In this document: one piece after another, positions 1 through 11,013 of the stretch
How the letters are laid out: each line of letters starts with the position of its first letter
Numbering within the stretch: the stretch's first letter is position 1
Assembly: GCA_026692725.1 (NCBI GenBank)
Contig: JAPMUG010000006.1
Coordinates: forward strand, 1-64,000
DNA length: 64,000 nt
Direction: 5' to 3'
Source of the DNA: Ecytonucleospora hepatopenaei
Lineage: Eukaryota > Microsporidia > Enterocytozoonidae
Program-made: the position numbers and the translations under genes
Notes under the pieces: model-generated
Databases searched by the model: none
The model's input: only the letters and a program-made list of their open reading frames with translations
Told to the model about the DNA's origin: nothing

Positions 1-1792
1 CTAAACTAACCTAACTAACTAACTAAACTAAACTAACTACTAACTAAACTAACTAACTAACTAACTAAACTAACTAAACTAAACTAACTAACTAACTAAA
101 CTAAAAACTAACCTAAACTAACTAAACTAACTAACTAACCTTAACTAAACCTAACTAACTAACCTAAACTAACTAACTAACCTAACTAACCTAAACTAAC
201 TAAACTAACTAAACTAACTAACTAACTAACCTAACTAAACTAACTAAACTAAACTAAACTAACCTAAACTAACTAACTAAACTAACTAACTAACTAAACT
301 AACTAAACTAACTAACTAACTACTAAACTACTACTAACCTAACTAAACTAACTAACTAACTAAACTAACTTAACTAAAAACTTAACTAACTAAACTAACT
401 AACTAACTAACTAAACTAAACTAACTACTAAACTTAAACTAACTAAACTAAACTAAACTAACCTAACCTAACCTAAACTTAAACTAACTAACTTAACTAC
501 AACTAACTAACTAACTAAACTTAACTAACTTAACTAAACTAACCTAAACTACTAACTAACTAAACTTAAACTAACTAAACTAAACTAACTAAACTAACTA
601 CTAACTTAACTAAACTAACTACTACTAAACTAACTAAACCTAACTTAACTAAACTAACTTAACTAACCTAAACTAACTAACCTAACCTAACTAACTAAAC
701 TAAACTTAACTAAACTAAACTAAACTAAACTAACCTTAAACTTAACTAACTAAACTTAACTAACTAACTAAACTTAACTAAACTAACTAACTAAACTAAA
801 CTACCTAAACTTAACTAACTAAACCTAAACTAACTAAACTAACTAAACTAACTAAACTAACCTAAACTAAAACTAACTAAACTAAACTAACTAAACTAAC
901 TAAACTTAACTAAACTAAACCTAAACTACTAACTAACACTAAACTAACCTAACTAACTACTAAACTAACTAAAACTAACTAAACTAAACTAAACTAAACT
1001 AAACTAAACTAAACTAACTACTAAAACTAAACTAACTAACTTAACTAACTAACTAACTTAACTAAACTAACTAAACTACTAACTAAAACTACTTACTAAC
1101 TAAACTTAACACTAACTAACTAACTAAACTAACTAACTAACTAAACTAACTAACTACTAACTAACTAACTAACTAACTAACTAAACTACCTAACTAACTT
1201 AACTAACTTAAACTAACTAACACTTAACTAAACTAAACTAAACTAAACTAACTAACTAACTACCTAACTTACTTAACTAACTAAACTTAACTTAACTAAC
1301 TAACTAAACTAACTAAACTAACTAAACTAACTAAACTAAACTAACTTAACTAACTAAACTACCTAACTAAACTTAACTAAACTAAAACTAACTTAAACTA
1401 ACTAAACTAACTAACTAACTAACTAAACCTAAACTAACTAAACTAAACTAACTAAACTAAACTAAACTAAACTAACTTAACTAACTAACTAACTAACTAC
1501 TAACTAACTAAACTTAACTATTAACTAACTAACCTAACTAAACTAACTAAACTAACTAAACTAACTAAAACTAACTAAAACTAACTAAACACTAACTAAC
1601 ACTAACTAACTAACTAACTTAACTAACTAACTAACCTAACCTAAACTTAACTTAACCTAACTAAACTAACTAAACTAACTAACTAACTAAACTAAAACTA
1701 ACTAATAACTAAACTAAACTAAACTAAACTAAAAACTAACTAACCTAAAACTAAACTAACTTAACTAACTAAAACTAACTAAACTAACTAAC
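1..1792. repeat. irregular telomere-like array
   Basis: The whole stretch is made of short C-strand units: CTAA, CTAAA, CTAAC, CCTAAA and occasional CTTAA, in no fixed order. The G-rich complement would be TTAG/TTTAG with occasional GG. The C-rich strand reads 5'->3' inward from the left edge, as expected at a true left chromosome end. Unit length wanders between 4 and 6 bases, unlike a clean TTAGG or TTAGGG telomere. This could reflect an imprecise telomerase or long-read errors in short A runs. The array stops abruptly at a 30-bp satellite. Confidence 0.85.
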
Positions 1793-2092
1793 TAGCTTAC
1801 CGTAGGTAAGATATCTAGTCAATAGCTTACCGTAGGTAAGATATCTAGTCAATAGCTTACCGTAGGTAAGATATCTAGTCAATAGCTTACCGTAGGTAAG
1901 ATATCTAGTCAATAGCTTACCGTAGGTAAGATATCTAGTCAATAGCTTACCGTAGGTAAGATATCTAGTCAATAGCTTACCGTAGGTAAGATATCTAGTC
2001 AATAGCTTACCGTAGGTAAGATATCTAGTCAATAGCTTACCGTAGGTAAGATATCTAGTCAATAGCTTACCGTAGGTAAGATATCTAGTCAA
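1793..2092. repeat. 30-bp satellite, ten identical copies
   Basis: Ten head-to-tail copies of a 30-bp unit, identical in every base, begin TAGCTTACCGTAGGTAAG and continue into ATATCTAGTCAA. A partial eleventh unit (TAGC) follows. Each unit contains the inverted repeat CTTAC-CGTAG-GTAAG and the palindrome AGATATCT. The complement stays open as a 10-residue repeat only because the unit length is a multiple of three; it has no plausible gene context. Perfect identity suggests recent amplification or homogenisation next to the telomere. Confidence 0.95.
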
Positions 2093-2144
2093 TAGCGCTC
2101 CAAAACTTTAACTTCGTTACACTCCGTCAAGTTTTCTCGCGCTA
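2093..2144. repeat. GC-rich stem-loop at satellite edge
   Basis: TAGCGC (2093-2098) pairs with GCGCTA (2139-2144). AAAACTT (2102-2108) pairs with AAGTTTT (2129-2135). A 3x3 internal loop (TCC/CTC) separates the two stems. It marks the switch from satellite to AT-rich subtelomere and is far richer in GC than its surroundings. Function unknown. Confidence 0.6.
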
Positions 2145-3289
2145 CTAATCATAATCTAATTTTTGTTTTCACGTATTTTCTTTTCTTTGTTTTTACTTTT
2201 ACTATTCATAAAATAGTATTATAATGTTTTTTAAGTACTAATAAATTAAATTAAACTTTTTGTATTTATTTCTTTTGATTTTTTATTGTTATTTTTATTT
2301 TATTATTAGGTTTATAAACTTGTTAATAGTTTTATATTTTTTATATGTAAATATACTTAAGTATTTATTTTAGTTTTTTTATTTTTTTTACTTTATATTT
2401 TTTTTATTTAATACACTCATTGTTTTCTCTTATTTTTATTATCTTTTAAAATATTCCTATTTTTTTACAAATATTATAATATTTTCTAATAAATGTATAT
2501 ATTTATATAATTTATTTATTAAAAACATGTAAATAGTTAATAAAGTATCTTTTTATAATTATTAATACTATTTAAATACACATATACCTTATCATTTATA
2601 CCTTTACTTATATATTTTATTAGAATATTTCTTCTATTTTTTTTTAAATTTCTTAAAATAATAATTTATTTAGTAATATATACTAAACTAATGCATTTTA
2701 TATACTTATAATTTATTTACTATCATTTATATTATGTTTTACACTTATATTAATACATTTAAATTATATTTCTACTATTATTCTTTTATATTCTTTTTTA
2801 TTCTATTTTACTATTAGGGTTAAAAAATATTTACTAGTACTAATTTTATTAACCATATTTTTTACTAAAGGGTATACTCACAAATACAAAAAATTGAAAA
2901 ATACATCTACCTAAAACTATTCAATTTTCAATATCATTGCATTCTATATATACTTTTATTTCATCTTTTTTCTTTTCCTTTATTACCTACGTGTTTTTTA
3001 TATCTATTATATTTTGTTTTTTATTGTTTTTTAACATAAAATATCTTAAAACTACTAATATATAATATACACAAATAATTTTATTTATTATACAATTTAT
3101 TTACAAAACATATAAAAAGTTTTTAGTTTTTAATATATAGTAGTTGTGTATTACAAAATATTTTATAAAATAGTAGTAATACTATTTTAAATTTGTTATT
3201 ATTGTTAGCTACTAACTAATTATATATAGTTATAAAATTGTTTGATAAAATTATTTTTTTCTTAGTGACATTAAATACTTCTTTCTATA
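2145..3289. other. AT-rich subtelomeric spacer
   Basis: Extremely AT-rich sequence with long T runs and stop codons in all frames. I see no gene, RNA gene or repeat array here. Confidence 0.7.
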
Positions 3290-4020
3290 TATTTTCTAAT
3301 AAACACTTATGTGCTCTCTACCTTAAAAATACAATTATGTACTCCTATGGTTACTGCTAAACTATCGATGCATAAATCACTTACTGTCTTTATCTTGTAT
3401 TACTAGTACTTAAATTTATGTTTTTTAATCTCTTCTCGATTATTTTGTTTTGCATATCTTTAAAGTGTAATTTGAAATGTTTAACATTATTATCTTAAAA
3501 TGCATTTTTCAAAAAATTCAAATTCATTAATACATTTTCAATTACTTCATAATTTGTCTCTTTTTCTACTACATTTATTATTTATTATTGTTTTTCTATA
3601 TACAATTCTATTTGATTTATCTATTTAATGTTATTGAAAATTCAAAAAAATCTGCTACTAAATTTAAAGCATCATCTGTATTCAAATCTAATGCATAGTA
3701 TTTTTCTCTAACTAATTTTATAAAATATTCTTTTAATTTAAAATAATAAATTATATTTTAAAATAAACTTATAAAGTTGTTTAGTAGTTTATGAATTGTT
3801 CTTTCTGTTTTATCAAATAATATTTTTTCTACTTTTCCACTATTACTTAAACTATTATTAGAATTGTTTATTGTGTTATACCATTTTATTGTTAGTTACC
3901 ATTTTATTGTTAGTTGAAAATTAACTGTCAATAAGGTCATTTATCTTTATTTCATTATTATCCCTTTATTTATCAAGTTCTTCCCATATATCTTCTGTTT
4001 CTGCATTATTATGCTCATAT
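3290..4020 (-). pseudogene. decayed unrecognised gene
   Basis: No intact ORF exists, but the minus strand keeps consecutive protein-like stretches broken by stops and frame changes. They include AETEDIWEELDK near 4000-3970, GKVEKILFDKTERTIHKLL near 3840-3785, LVREKYYALDLNTDDALNL near 3712-3655, VENVLMNLNFLKNAF near 3540-3500 and a further piece near 3390-3310. In-frame TAA codons separate them. An 18-bp tandem duplication (3879-3914) adds to the damage. I do not recognise the family. The acidic start recalls the open sequence upstream of the gene at 5884, so both may belong to one subtelomeric family (inference). Confidence 0.5.
3879..3914. repeat. 18-bp tandem duplication
   Basis: The 18-base unit ACCATTTTATTGTTAGTT occurs twice in tandem inside the decayed minus-strand gene. 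Confidence 0.8.
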
Positions 4021-4160
4021 TTTATTTTAAAAATAAAATTTAGAGTACAAAAAACCACATTTAAAAACAAACAAAAGATTTTCCTTCCATAAATAATCAA
4101 TGATAACTTAAAAATATATTCAATGATAATTAAAAATTTATTGGATTTTCCAACGCAGAA

Positions 4161-4550
4161 ATTATTACATTATTACATTATTACATTATTACATTATTAC
4201 ATTATTACATTATTACATTATTACATTATTACATTATTACATTATTACATTATTACATTATTACATTATTACATTATTACATTATTACATTATTACATTA
4301 TTACATTATTACATTATTACATTATTACATTATTACATTATTACATTATTACATTATTACATTATTACATTATTACATTATTACATTATTACATTATTAC
4401 ATTATTACATTATTACATTATTACATTATTACATTATTACATTATTACATTATTACATTATTACATTATTACATTATTACATTATTACATTATTACATTA
4501 TTACATTATTACATTATTACATTATTACATTATTACATTATTACATTATT
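4161..4550. repeat. octanucleotide microsatellite (ATTATTAC)n
   Basis: About 49 uninterrupted copies of the 8-mer ATTATTAC. Eight is not a multiple of three, so the reading frame rotates and gives an artificial repeat of LLHYYIIT. The open frame across it is therefore a by-product of the repeat and not a gene. Copies are perfect, suggesting a young, slippage-prone array. Confidence 0.95.
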
Positions 4551-5658
4551 GACTTTCATGTTAAAGGAGACAAAATAAATATTAGTTTGAAAATTAGAGA
4601 TTTATTTATTAAACCTTTTTTTATTTACTAAATAACATTTTTTAACCTATCAAAATTATGGTTCTTATTTTTTTAACACTACTTATTAATAAACTCTATT
4701 TTGATTAAAAACTTATCACTGAATAAATAACTACGGATGACTTTATCTAATACTTGTTTTTTAAGCTGTAAAGTTTAAATAAACTTTTCAAACTAATTAA
4801 ATATAAAAGAATGCTATAATGCTTGTACTTACATAAAAATGCTAAAACTTAGAAATACACAAGTTTATTTTAAACACCTATTATTTGTAAATTTTGTCAG
4901 GATGTGGCATACAACAATAAAAAAACAATTTTATTTAAAAAACATGTTATCTAATAAAAGAGGTGTTAAATAATTTGATAAAATTATGTTTAAGTTAGTT
5001 TTTTACCTTTTTCTTGTTTTAATTGTGCTTTATAAAATATTTTTGCCTAAAAAGTTGAAATTATTTTTGTAACTTTTTACTAATAAAATTTAACTTTTAA
5101 AAAGTTTACATTACTTTTTGCCCTTGAAATTTTACCTATACATAATATTGATTTAAATGATACTATTTTACTATACATTAAGTTATATGGTTCATTTTAT
5201 AATAATTCAAAATTTAATAGTATCATGTGTATTAGTAATAAAAACGTATTTTTTATTTATATCTTTGTTTCTTAACCATATAGTGATAAAATTTTTTTTA
5301 CATATTTGCTTGTATTTGTTATTTTATGTTTATTAGTTACTTTTTATACTTACCTTATCCTTTTCCTATGTTATAAAATAAACTTACTTTTTTATCTATT
5401 GATTTCTATTTTTATGAATAACTAAATAAGTTTTTATTGTTTTTATATTACTAATAAATTGCTATATAATAAAAATATGTTTAAAAGTTTACTAAATATT
5501 CTTATTATTTTGTTTTTATGTAAAAATATAAATAATTATATTTTTTTAAACTTTAAGGTTAAATAATCTATTGATTAAATTGTTATAAAAGAATAAATAT
5601 CTTTACTATTTCTTTTATACACATAAATTGTATTGTTAAAGAAATATTAATTTTCTAA
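4551..5658. other. AT-rich subtelomeric spacer
   Basis: No gene or repeat that I can support. Long A and T runs occur throughout, with scattered stops in all frames. An open frame leading into the gene at 5884 begins right after a TAA at 5656-5658. Confidence 0.6.
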
Positions 5659-5883
5659 TTAGATGTTAGTCTATGCTTTTTAAACTTTACATTAAAAAAC
5701 CCTACGATTTATTTTAAAATTTTAAATTTTATTTATTTTTCTAATATTATTTACAATGCTATTATTATAAAAAAAGAAAATGAATACAATCTTACTAATT
5801 CACATTTACATAATAGTGTAGAAGAAGAAATAACTAATACAACAGAAACACTTTTAGATAATGATGATGAATATTTAAAAGAT

Positions 5884-6864
5884 ATGGAAGAATTATTTAA
5901 AAATTATAACAAAGAAGGTTATTATAGACTATTTTTACGTAGTTTGTTCTCTAAACTTTGGTCCGGTCCAAAGCATTTTGAATATCTTGGAATCATCAAA
6001 AACATTTATAATCGTTTAGAAAAACCTGGTTTTTCTCAATTTACATTAGGGTCAAGAACTTTAAGTTCAACTATTTATTTTTTTCTGAAAAAATATCTTA
6101 TACCTTTATATAATCTTGAAATGAATACCAATTTAAACATTGATGATTTTTTTCATGAAAGTACAGTCTATAACTTTTGTAAAACTACAAGACTTAGAAT
6201 GGATTTTTTAGAATATAGAAAATTATATTTTAATGTTTTTTTCAACTCAATTACTAATCTAATTTTAGCTGCACATAAATATCATAAATTTATTCTTGTA
6301 AATTATAAAGATTTTAATGAAAAGTTAAAATTTAAAATGATGGTAACTGACATGTATATGCATGTTAGTGTTGCACATATTATTCAAGGTTTTACTATAA
6401 TTGATGAATTCCAAAAGTTATTAAATGTATATACTGATAATGTAAAAGCAATATTTTCTATTGATTTTGTTTTATATAACAAAATGATAAGGTTTAAAAA
6501 ATACTTTACGGAATTAAAAAATCTATGTATATTAGAAGAAATGGATTTTTCTCAAAATAATGTTACAAAGATTGTTAGAAATATTGTCACAAAGAATGAA
6601 TTAACTATTATGTATAAAGATTGGAATGAAAATAATATATTTAAAAATAAAGATACATTGCGCGTTAAACGTAAATCTTTTTGTGATAAATATAAATTAA
6701 AACACATTGAATATACTATAAATGATATAAAAAAGTTTATGAAAGATGTAAATGATGTGTATAAAAATAACCTTAAAAATATAACAAAAAACAATGATGA
6801 TAACAATACTAACAAATTATTTTTAATGGAAGAAAATGACAAATATATTACTAATATAAATTAA
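5884..6864 (+). CDS. unrecognised subtelomeric protein, 326 aa
   Basis: An intact ORF from ATG 5884, rich in K, N, F and Y, with no signal peptide and no motif I can assign. It contains several hydrophobic helix-like segments (around residues 60-75 and 115-135) and a basic Lys/Arg stretch near 255-275. The same frame stays open upstream to about 5659 and includes an acidic stretch (EEEITNTTETLLDNDDEYLKD) just before the chosen ATG, but no other ATG lies there. The true start may be lost, so the gene may be 5'-truncated. It ends directly in an (A/T)-rich simple repeat, and protein-like sequence in another frame follows the repeat. Subtelomeric position suggests a fast-evolving family (inference). 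Confidence 0.6.
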   Translation: MEELFKNYNKEGYYRLFLRSLFSKLWSGPKHFEYLGIIKNIYNRLEKPGFSQFTLGSRTLSSTIYFFLKKYLIPLYNLEMNTNLNIDDFFHESTVYNFCKTTRLRMDFLEYRKLYFNVFFNSITNLILAAHKYHKFILVNYKDFNEKLKFKMMVTDMYMHVSVAHIIQGFTIIDEFQKLLNVYTDNVKAIFSIDFVLYNKMIRFKKYFTELKNLCILEEMDFSQNNVTKIVRNIVTKNELTIMYKDWNENNIFKNKDTLRVKRKSFCDKYKLKHIEYTINDIKKFMKDVNDVYKNNLKNITKNNDDNNTNKLFLMEENDKYITNIN

Positions 6865-7037
6865 AATAAAATAAAATAAATTAAAATAAATTAAAATAAA
6901 ATAAAATAAATTAAAATAAATTAAAATAAATTAAATAATTAAAATAAATTAAAATAAAATAAAATAAAATAAAATAAAATAAAATAAAATAAATAAAATA
7001 AATTAAAATAAATAAAATAAAATAAAATAAAATAAAA
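6862..7037. repeat. AAAATAAAAT-type simple repeat
   Basis: A run of AAAAT/AAATTA units, mostly with 5- and 10-base periodicity, begins at the stop codon of the preceding gene. After it the plus strand reads QEVDIDIVKVYFKLGAL before a stop, so the repeat may have expanded inside a once longer gene (inference). Confidence 0.8.
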
Positions 7038-7260
7038 CAAGAAGTTGATATTGATATTGTTAAAGTTTATTTTAAATTAGGCGCTTTATAGCTAATATCT
7101 ATTTTTATCTTAAACATAATATTATATGAATTTAAAGTTTTTATTAAAATATTTTCAATTTAAACCAAATGACACTATTATAAAATTTTCTTTATCTAAA
7201 TCAGTTGTTTATGTAAATTTTAATCTAAAACAACCCATTCTAAAATATAACTAGACATTT

Positions 7261-7808
7261 TTAGTGTTCTTTAAAAATAATTGTTTTTTTATTATTTTCT
7301 TTCCAATATTTTTTACTTATCGCATTGTATTTGGTTTCACAACTTATTTTAAAATTAAAAATGGCTCTAAAACTAACTAAACTAAAAAAAGGAAATACCT
7401 TTCTTGGATCACTTTGTGCAATTTGAGTTGAAATAGCCAATTTCCATATTTGTCTTCTCTCTAGATAAGACCATCTATACCAACATATTCTTTGGATTTA
7501 TATTTTAATTCCAATATGAACTTTTCCTTTTCATTTATTACTTTTTTATCTTCTACTGTAATTATGAAAAAGTCTTCCCTTTTTATCTTTAAATTTAATG
7601 TGTAGTATAATATAGCCCTTATAAATAATCTTGTACTTTTAACCCATCATAATCATGTTTTACCTAAATAAAATTTGAATATATTCATGTTTAACAAAAT
7701 ATTAAAATATAAATTATTTACATATATAATCTGTCGTACCTTTGGTCCGGAGACGACTGGTACTTGTGGCTTTGAGCTCAGGTAATACTGTGTTAAAAAA
7801 GTAGACAT
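7261..7808 (-). pseudogene. frameshifted unrecognised gene
   Basis: On the minus strand an ATG at 7808 opens a peptide beginning MSTFLTQYYLSS and containing QVPVVSGPKV. Protein-like sequence continues in shifted frames: VKHDYDGLKVQDYL near 7655-7615, REDFFIITVEDKK near 7585-7545, and then LERRQIWKLAISTQIAQ near 7465-7415, running to a TAA at 7261-7263. At least two frameshifts break it. Family unknown. The telomere-like string at 7369-7387 lies inside this coding remnant and is explained by it. A peptide at 30163-30252 shares the same QVP context. Confidence 0.55.
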
Positions 7809-7956
7809 TGGATGGATTTATTTATTAGTTTGCTTAAATGTTCATAACCTTAATTAGCAAACAATGAATAGAATATTTTAAAAATTAAGGTTAATTATAT
7901 AAATAACATTTCATAAAAACTACTGCATTTAAAAGAACAATTATATTATTATAAAT

Positions 7957-9865
7957 TTATTTAGTTATAATTTCTATTGGTAAACTTTTTATTCTTGTTT
8001 TATTTTGTAAAACTAAAATTCCAATTATGGCTATAAAAAAAGAAAATATTAATACAAATGTATAACTAAAATAAAAATTAAAATTTTCCATTCCTATTGA
8101 CTTTAACATTTCTTCACCTGAAAAAAAGAAATTTCCATCTGTAAAATTTCTTTTTTTACCACTTATTACACATTGTGACTGCAAAAGTGCTCTAAAAACA
8201 TATTGAAGTGGTGAAATCCATATTAGCCATCTTAAAAATTTAGGAATATTTTTTGGATTGTTTAATCCACCACTAAAGAGTAAAAAAATTACTGCGATTA
8301 TTGAACCTACTGCATTTCCTATTGAAGCAGATGGAGAACATATTGAAACTGTACATCCTAAGTTAATTGAAAAAAAATACTTCTGCTAAAAGAATTAAAA
8401 TAAATTTCAAATAAGAAATAAATGTAGAGTATAAACCACTACAAAAATATATTACACTTAAAAATGGAATTTCAAAAACAATGACAAAACACATTTCAGT
8501 ACAGATTTTAACTGTATAAGCTGCAAAAACATCATAATATCCACTAAAAATTTCTCTTTCTATAATTTTTTCTTCGTTTTTAAATAAATTTAAAATTGGA
8601 CCCATTATAGCAAATGCCTGATTGAAAATAAAAAACACCAACAAACCACGAAAAGAATATGCATCTATGTGTTTTGTTGAACCTAATTTCCAGTATACAG
8701 CAGATATCATAAATCCTACATTAATTCTCATGATTAAGTGTATCATAATAAGCAACAAATCTAAATAACTGTTTTTAATATTTCTATAAAATAAACTTAA
8801 AAAGCTAAATGATTTAAGTATTTCTTTTTTATTGGCTTTATTTTTTATCTTGACCTTATTATTAACATTTGTATTAATGTTATTATAATTTTCTGTTAAA
8901 TTATTTGATTCTTTTTTATTTTCAATTTTATTAACATTTGTATTAATGTTATTATAATTTCCTGTTAAATTATTTGATTCTTTTTTATTTTCAATTTTAC
9001 ATGTTGCTAATTTCTCTATAAAAAAATCTATTGGATTTGTATTTATAGGAAGTTTATGTCCAAGAATTTCAAAAAAATCTATACACTCACTCACTTTTCC
9101 TTCAAATACAGCTCTTCCTTCTGAAAACAATAAAATTTTATCAAAATATTCTATAAGCTTAAAACTTGGTTGGTGTATTGAAACCACCATTATCTTATTA
9201 AACTTTTTTACCAGTTTTTTTAAAAACATTATAACCATTTCTGCATTGTAACTGTCAAGACCAGAAGTTGGTTCGTCTAAAATAAAAACTTGTGTGTTTT
9301 TTAAAAATTCAACAGCAACATAAAGTCTTGTTCTTTCACCACCACTTAGATTTTTGACTTTGTTTTTTATTTTTGGTCTTAAGCTAAAAATATTAAGTAT
9401 TTCTAAAAGCATCTTTTTCATAACATTTTTGTCTTTAATATCAGTATTTTTCATGTAAATTTTCATTACAAACATTAATGTTTCATATACAGTTAAATTT
9501 TCATATGTATAAAAATTTTGTGCTACATAAGCATAAAAATCTTTAAAATGTCTTTCTTCTATATTACAGTTAGTTAATAAAATTTTACCCGAAATTTTTA
9601 AATTTCCATTAAATCTCCCTGTAATTAAATTCATGAAAGTTGATTTTCCTGATCCAGATGGACCTATTAAAGCAACTAATTCACCAGAATTAAAAGTGCA
9701 ACTAATATTCTTAAGTAATTCCTGATTATCTTTGGTTGAACATGATAAATTGTTAAATTTTAAGATATTTGAATCATGTTTTTTAATTATGTTTTGTAAA
9801 ATATAACTTGAGTTGTTTGAAAGATTTTCATCCATATCTATTAAAATAGAGTTTTTATTTTCCAT
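7957..9865 (-). pseudogene. ABCG (White-type) half transporter, one frameshift
   Basis: ABC transporter of subfamily G: ATP-binding domain followed by a membrane domain. Visible motifs are Walker A GPSGSGKS (about residue 68), signature LSGGERTRL, and Walker B VFILDEPTSGLDS. Membrane segments follow from about residue 365. The first frame runs from ATG 9865 to a TAA at 8363 just after an A8 run (8370-8377). Reading on with one base skipped gives a continuous ABCG membrane domain down to 7957, including a loop ending in CVISGKK and a last TM segment. The combined length of about 630 residues is normal for the family. The break may be a homopolymer sequencing error or real decay. Substrates of such pumps are usually lipids or xenobiotics; here unknown. 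The ATP-domain/TM linker carries a 23-residue tandem duplication. Confidence 0.8.
8868..9005. repeat. 69-bp tandem duplication in ABCG linker
   Basis: Two adjacent 69-bp copies encode two copies of a 23-residue N-rich segment starting KIENKKESNNLT. They differ by a G/E change. The unit is a whole number of codons, so the frame is kept. Confidence 0.85.
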
Positions 9866-10089
9866 GAAATAAAATTGTATTTTAAATTATAATGATTTCT
9901 AGCTATTTTTACTACGATTTTAATGTTTAAATTAATAAAAATAAAAATATAGGGATTTTTAATTTAGTAAAAATTTATATATTTATATTAAAACTGTTAA
10001 ACTTTTTAGCTAAATCACGATTAGAATAAATTTAAATAGTGTGTGACTATTTATAGATTAGCGTGTATTTAATGTTATGTATTATTTAT

Positions 10090-11013
10090 TCAGTCAATTT
10101 TAGGTGATACCACTAAATTACTAAATGATCCTCCATAATTCTCAACTGCATTTTTAGCTGCTCTTTTTACTGTTTCTAAATATTTTTTATCTCCATTTGC
10201 AAATACACCTGTTCCTGGTACTGTCAAAACTACATGTTTAATTCTCTTCTTTTCTGCATCTAATAAACATGTTATAAGCTTATTGTTTACATCAGTGTAT
10301 AATCTATCATAATCTACATGTTTAGCATTTCTTGCATCAAATGCTGCCATTGAGTATACACTTACTTTTTTAGATGTTTCTTTATATTCCTTGATTTTAA
10401 ACTTTTTATCATAATAACATAATAAAATATAATCACTTAGAAAATTACAATTTCTACTATTGTACCTATACCCCATTACAGTATCCAATGGTACTTTCAA
10501 TCCTAACTTTTCTGATAGCCATATTTTATCCTTTAATTTTTCATTATTGTATTTTATTCTACCTTTATTATCTTTGTAATATTCACCATTTCTGTCTTTT
10601 ATTGCTAATGTTAAATTTGCCTCTGATAATTTATGTACTACACCATTAATGCTTCTTCTTGTGTTCCTTTTCCATCTCTACATGACCTAAAAACAGTATA
10701 TCCACCACCTACATAAATGGCATTGGCTGCTGCTACTATTGCTACTTCTTCACCTGTATTGTGTAATAAATCAAAAAGTGAAAATATTGAATCATGTGAC
10801 TGTGTTACCCTATTAAATGGTCTTTTTATACAAAATATTTCTTTTATTTGCAATAACATCGATGATTATAGATTTAACTGTGCCTGTATTATGTTTTATA
10901 TCATAATCTAATGCATCTGCTAAAAAATTGTCTTTAAGCTTATCTTTATCTATTTAATCTATTTTATCTCCTTTGTATTTTTCAGTACCATCTGATAAAA
11001 AACTTGCTGACAT
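10090..11013 (-). pseudogene. PARG-like macro-domain gene, disrupted
   Basis: ADP-ribose-binding macro domain resembling the microbial PARG type (poly(ADP-ribose) glycohydrolases, which remove ADP-ribose chains). The start would be ATG 11013 (MSASFLSDG). In-frame TAA occurs at 10956-10954. A second piece (10859-10638) carries GEEVAIVAAANAIYVGGGY then GTQEEALM, the GGG...QEE hallmark of the catalytic loop. A third piece (to 10090) carries LTVPGTGVFANGDKKYLETV, the usual late G-rich strand. The frame changes lie at a T5 run near 10822 and near 10640; skipping one base at the first gives a smooth NILYK-RPFNRV join. One stop plus two shifts make a pseudogene more likely than pure sequencing error, but the protein sequence is barely eroded. 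Possible horizontal origin (inference). Confidence 0.6.

Noticed and set aside
1784..2092. 102-residue open frame on the minus strand across the 30-bp satellite
   Set aside because: It exists only because the repeat unit is a multiple of three; no start signal, all copies identical.
4123..4578. 151-residue open frame across the octanucleotide array
   Set aside because: Produced by period-8 repeat rotation through all frames; not a protein-like sequence.
7369..7387. Interstitial telomere-like string CTAAAACTAACTAAACTAA, considered as telomerase RNA template
   Set aside because: It lies inside the minus-strand pseudogene and encodes part of its FFSLVSF stretch, so coding sequence explains it.
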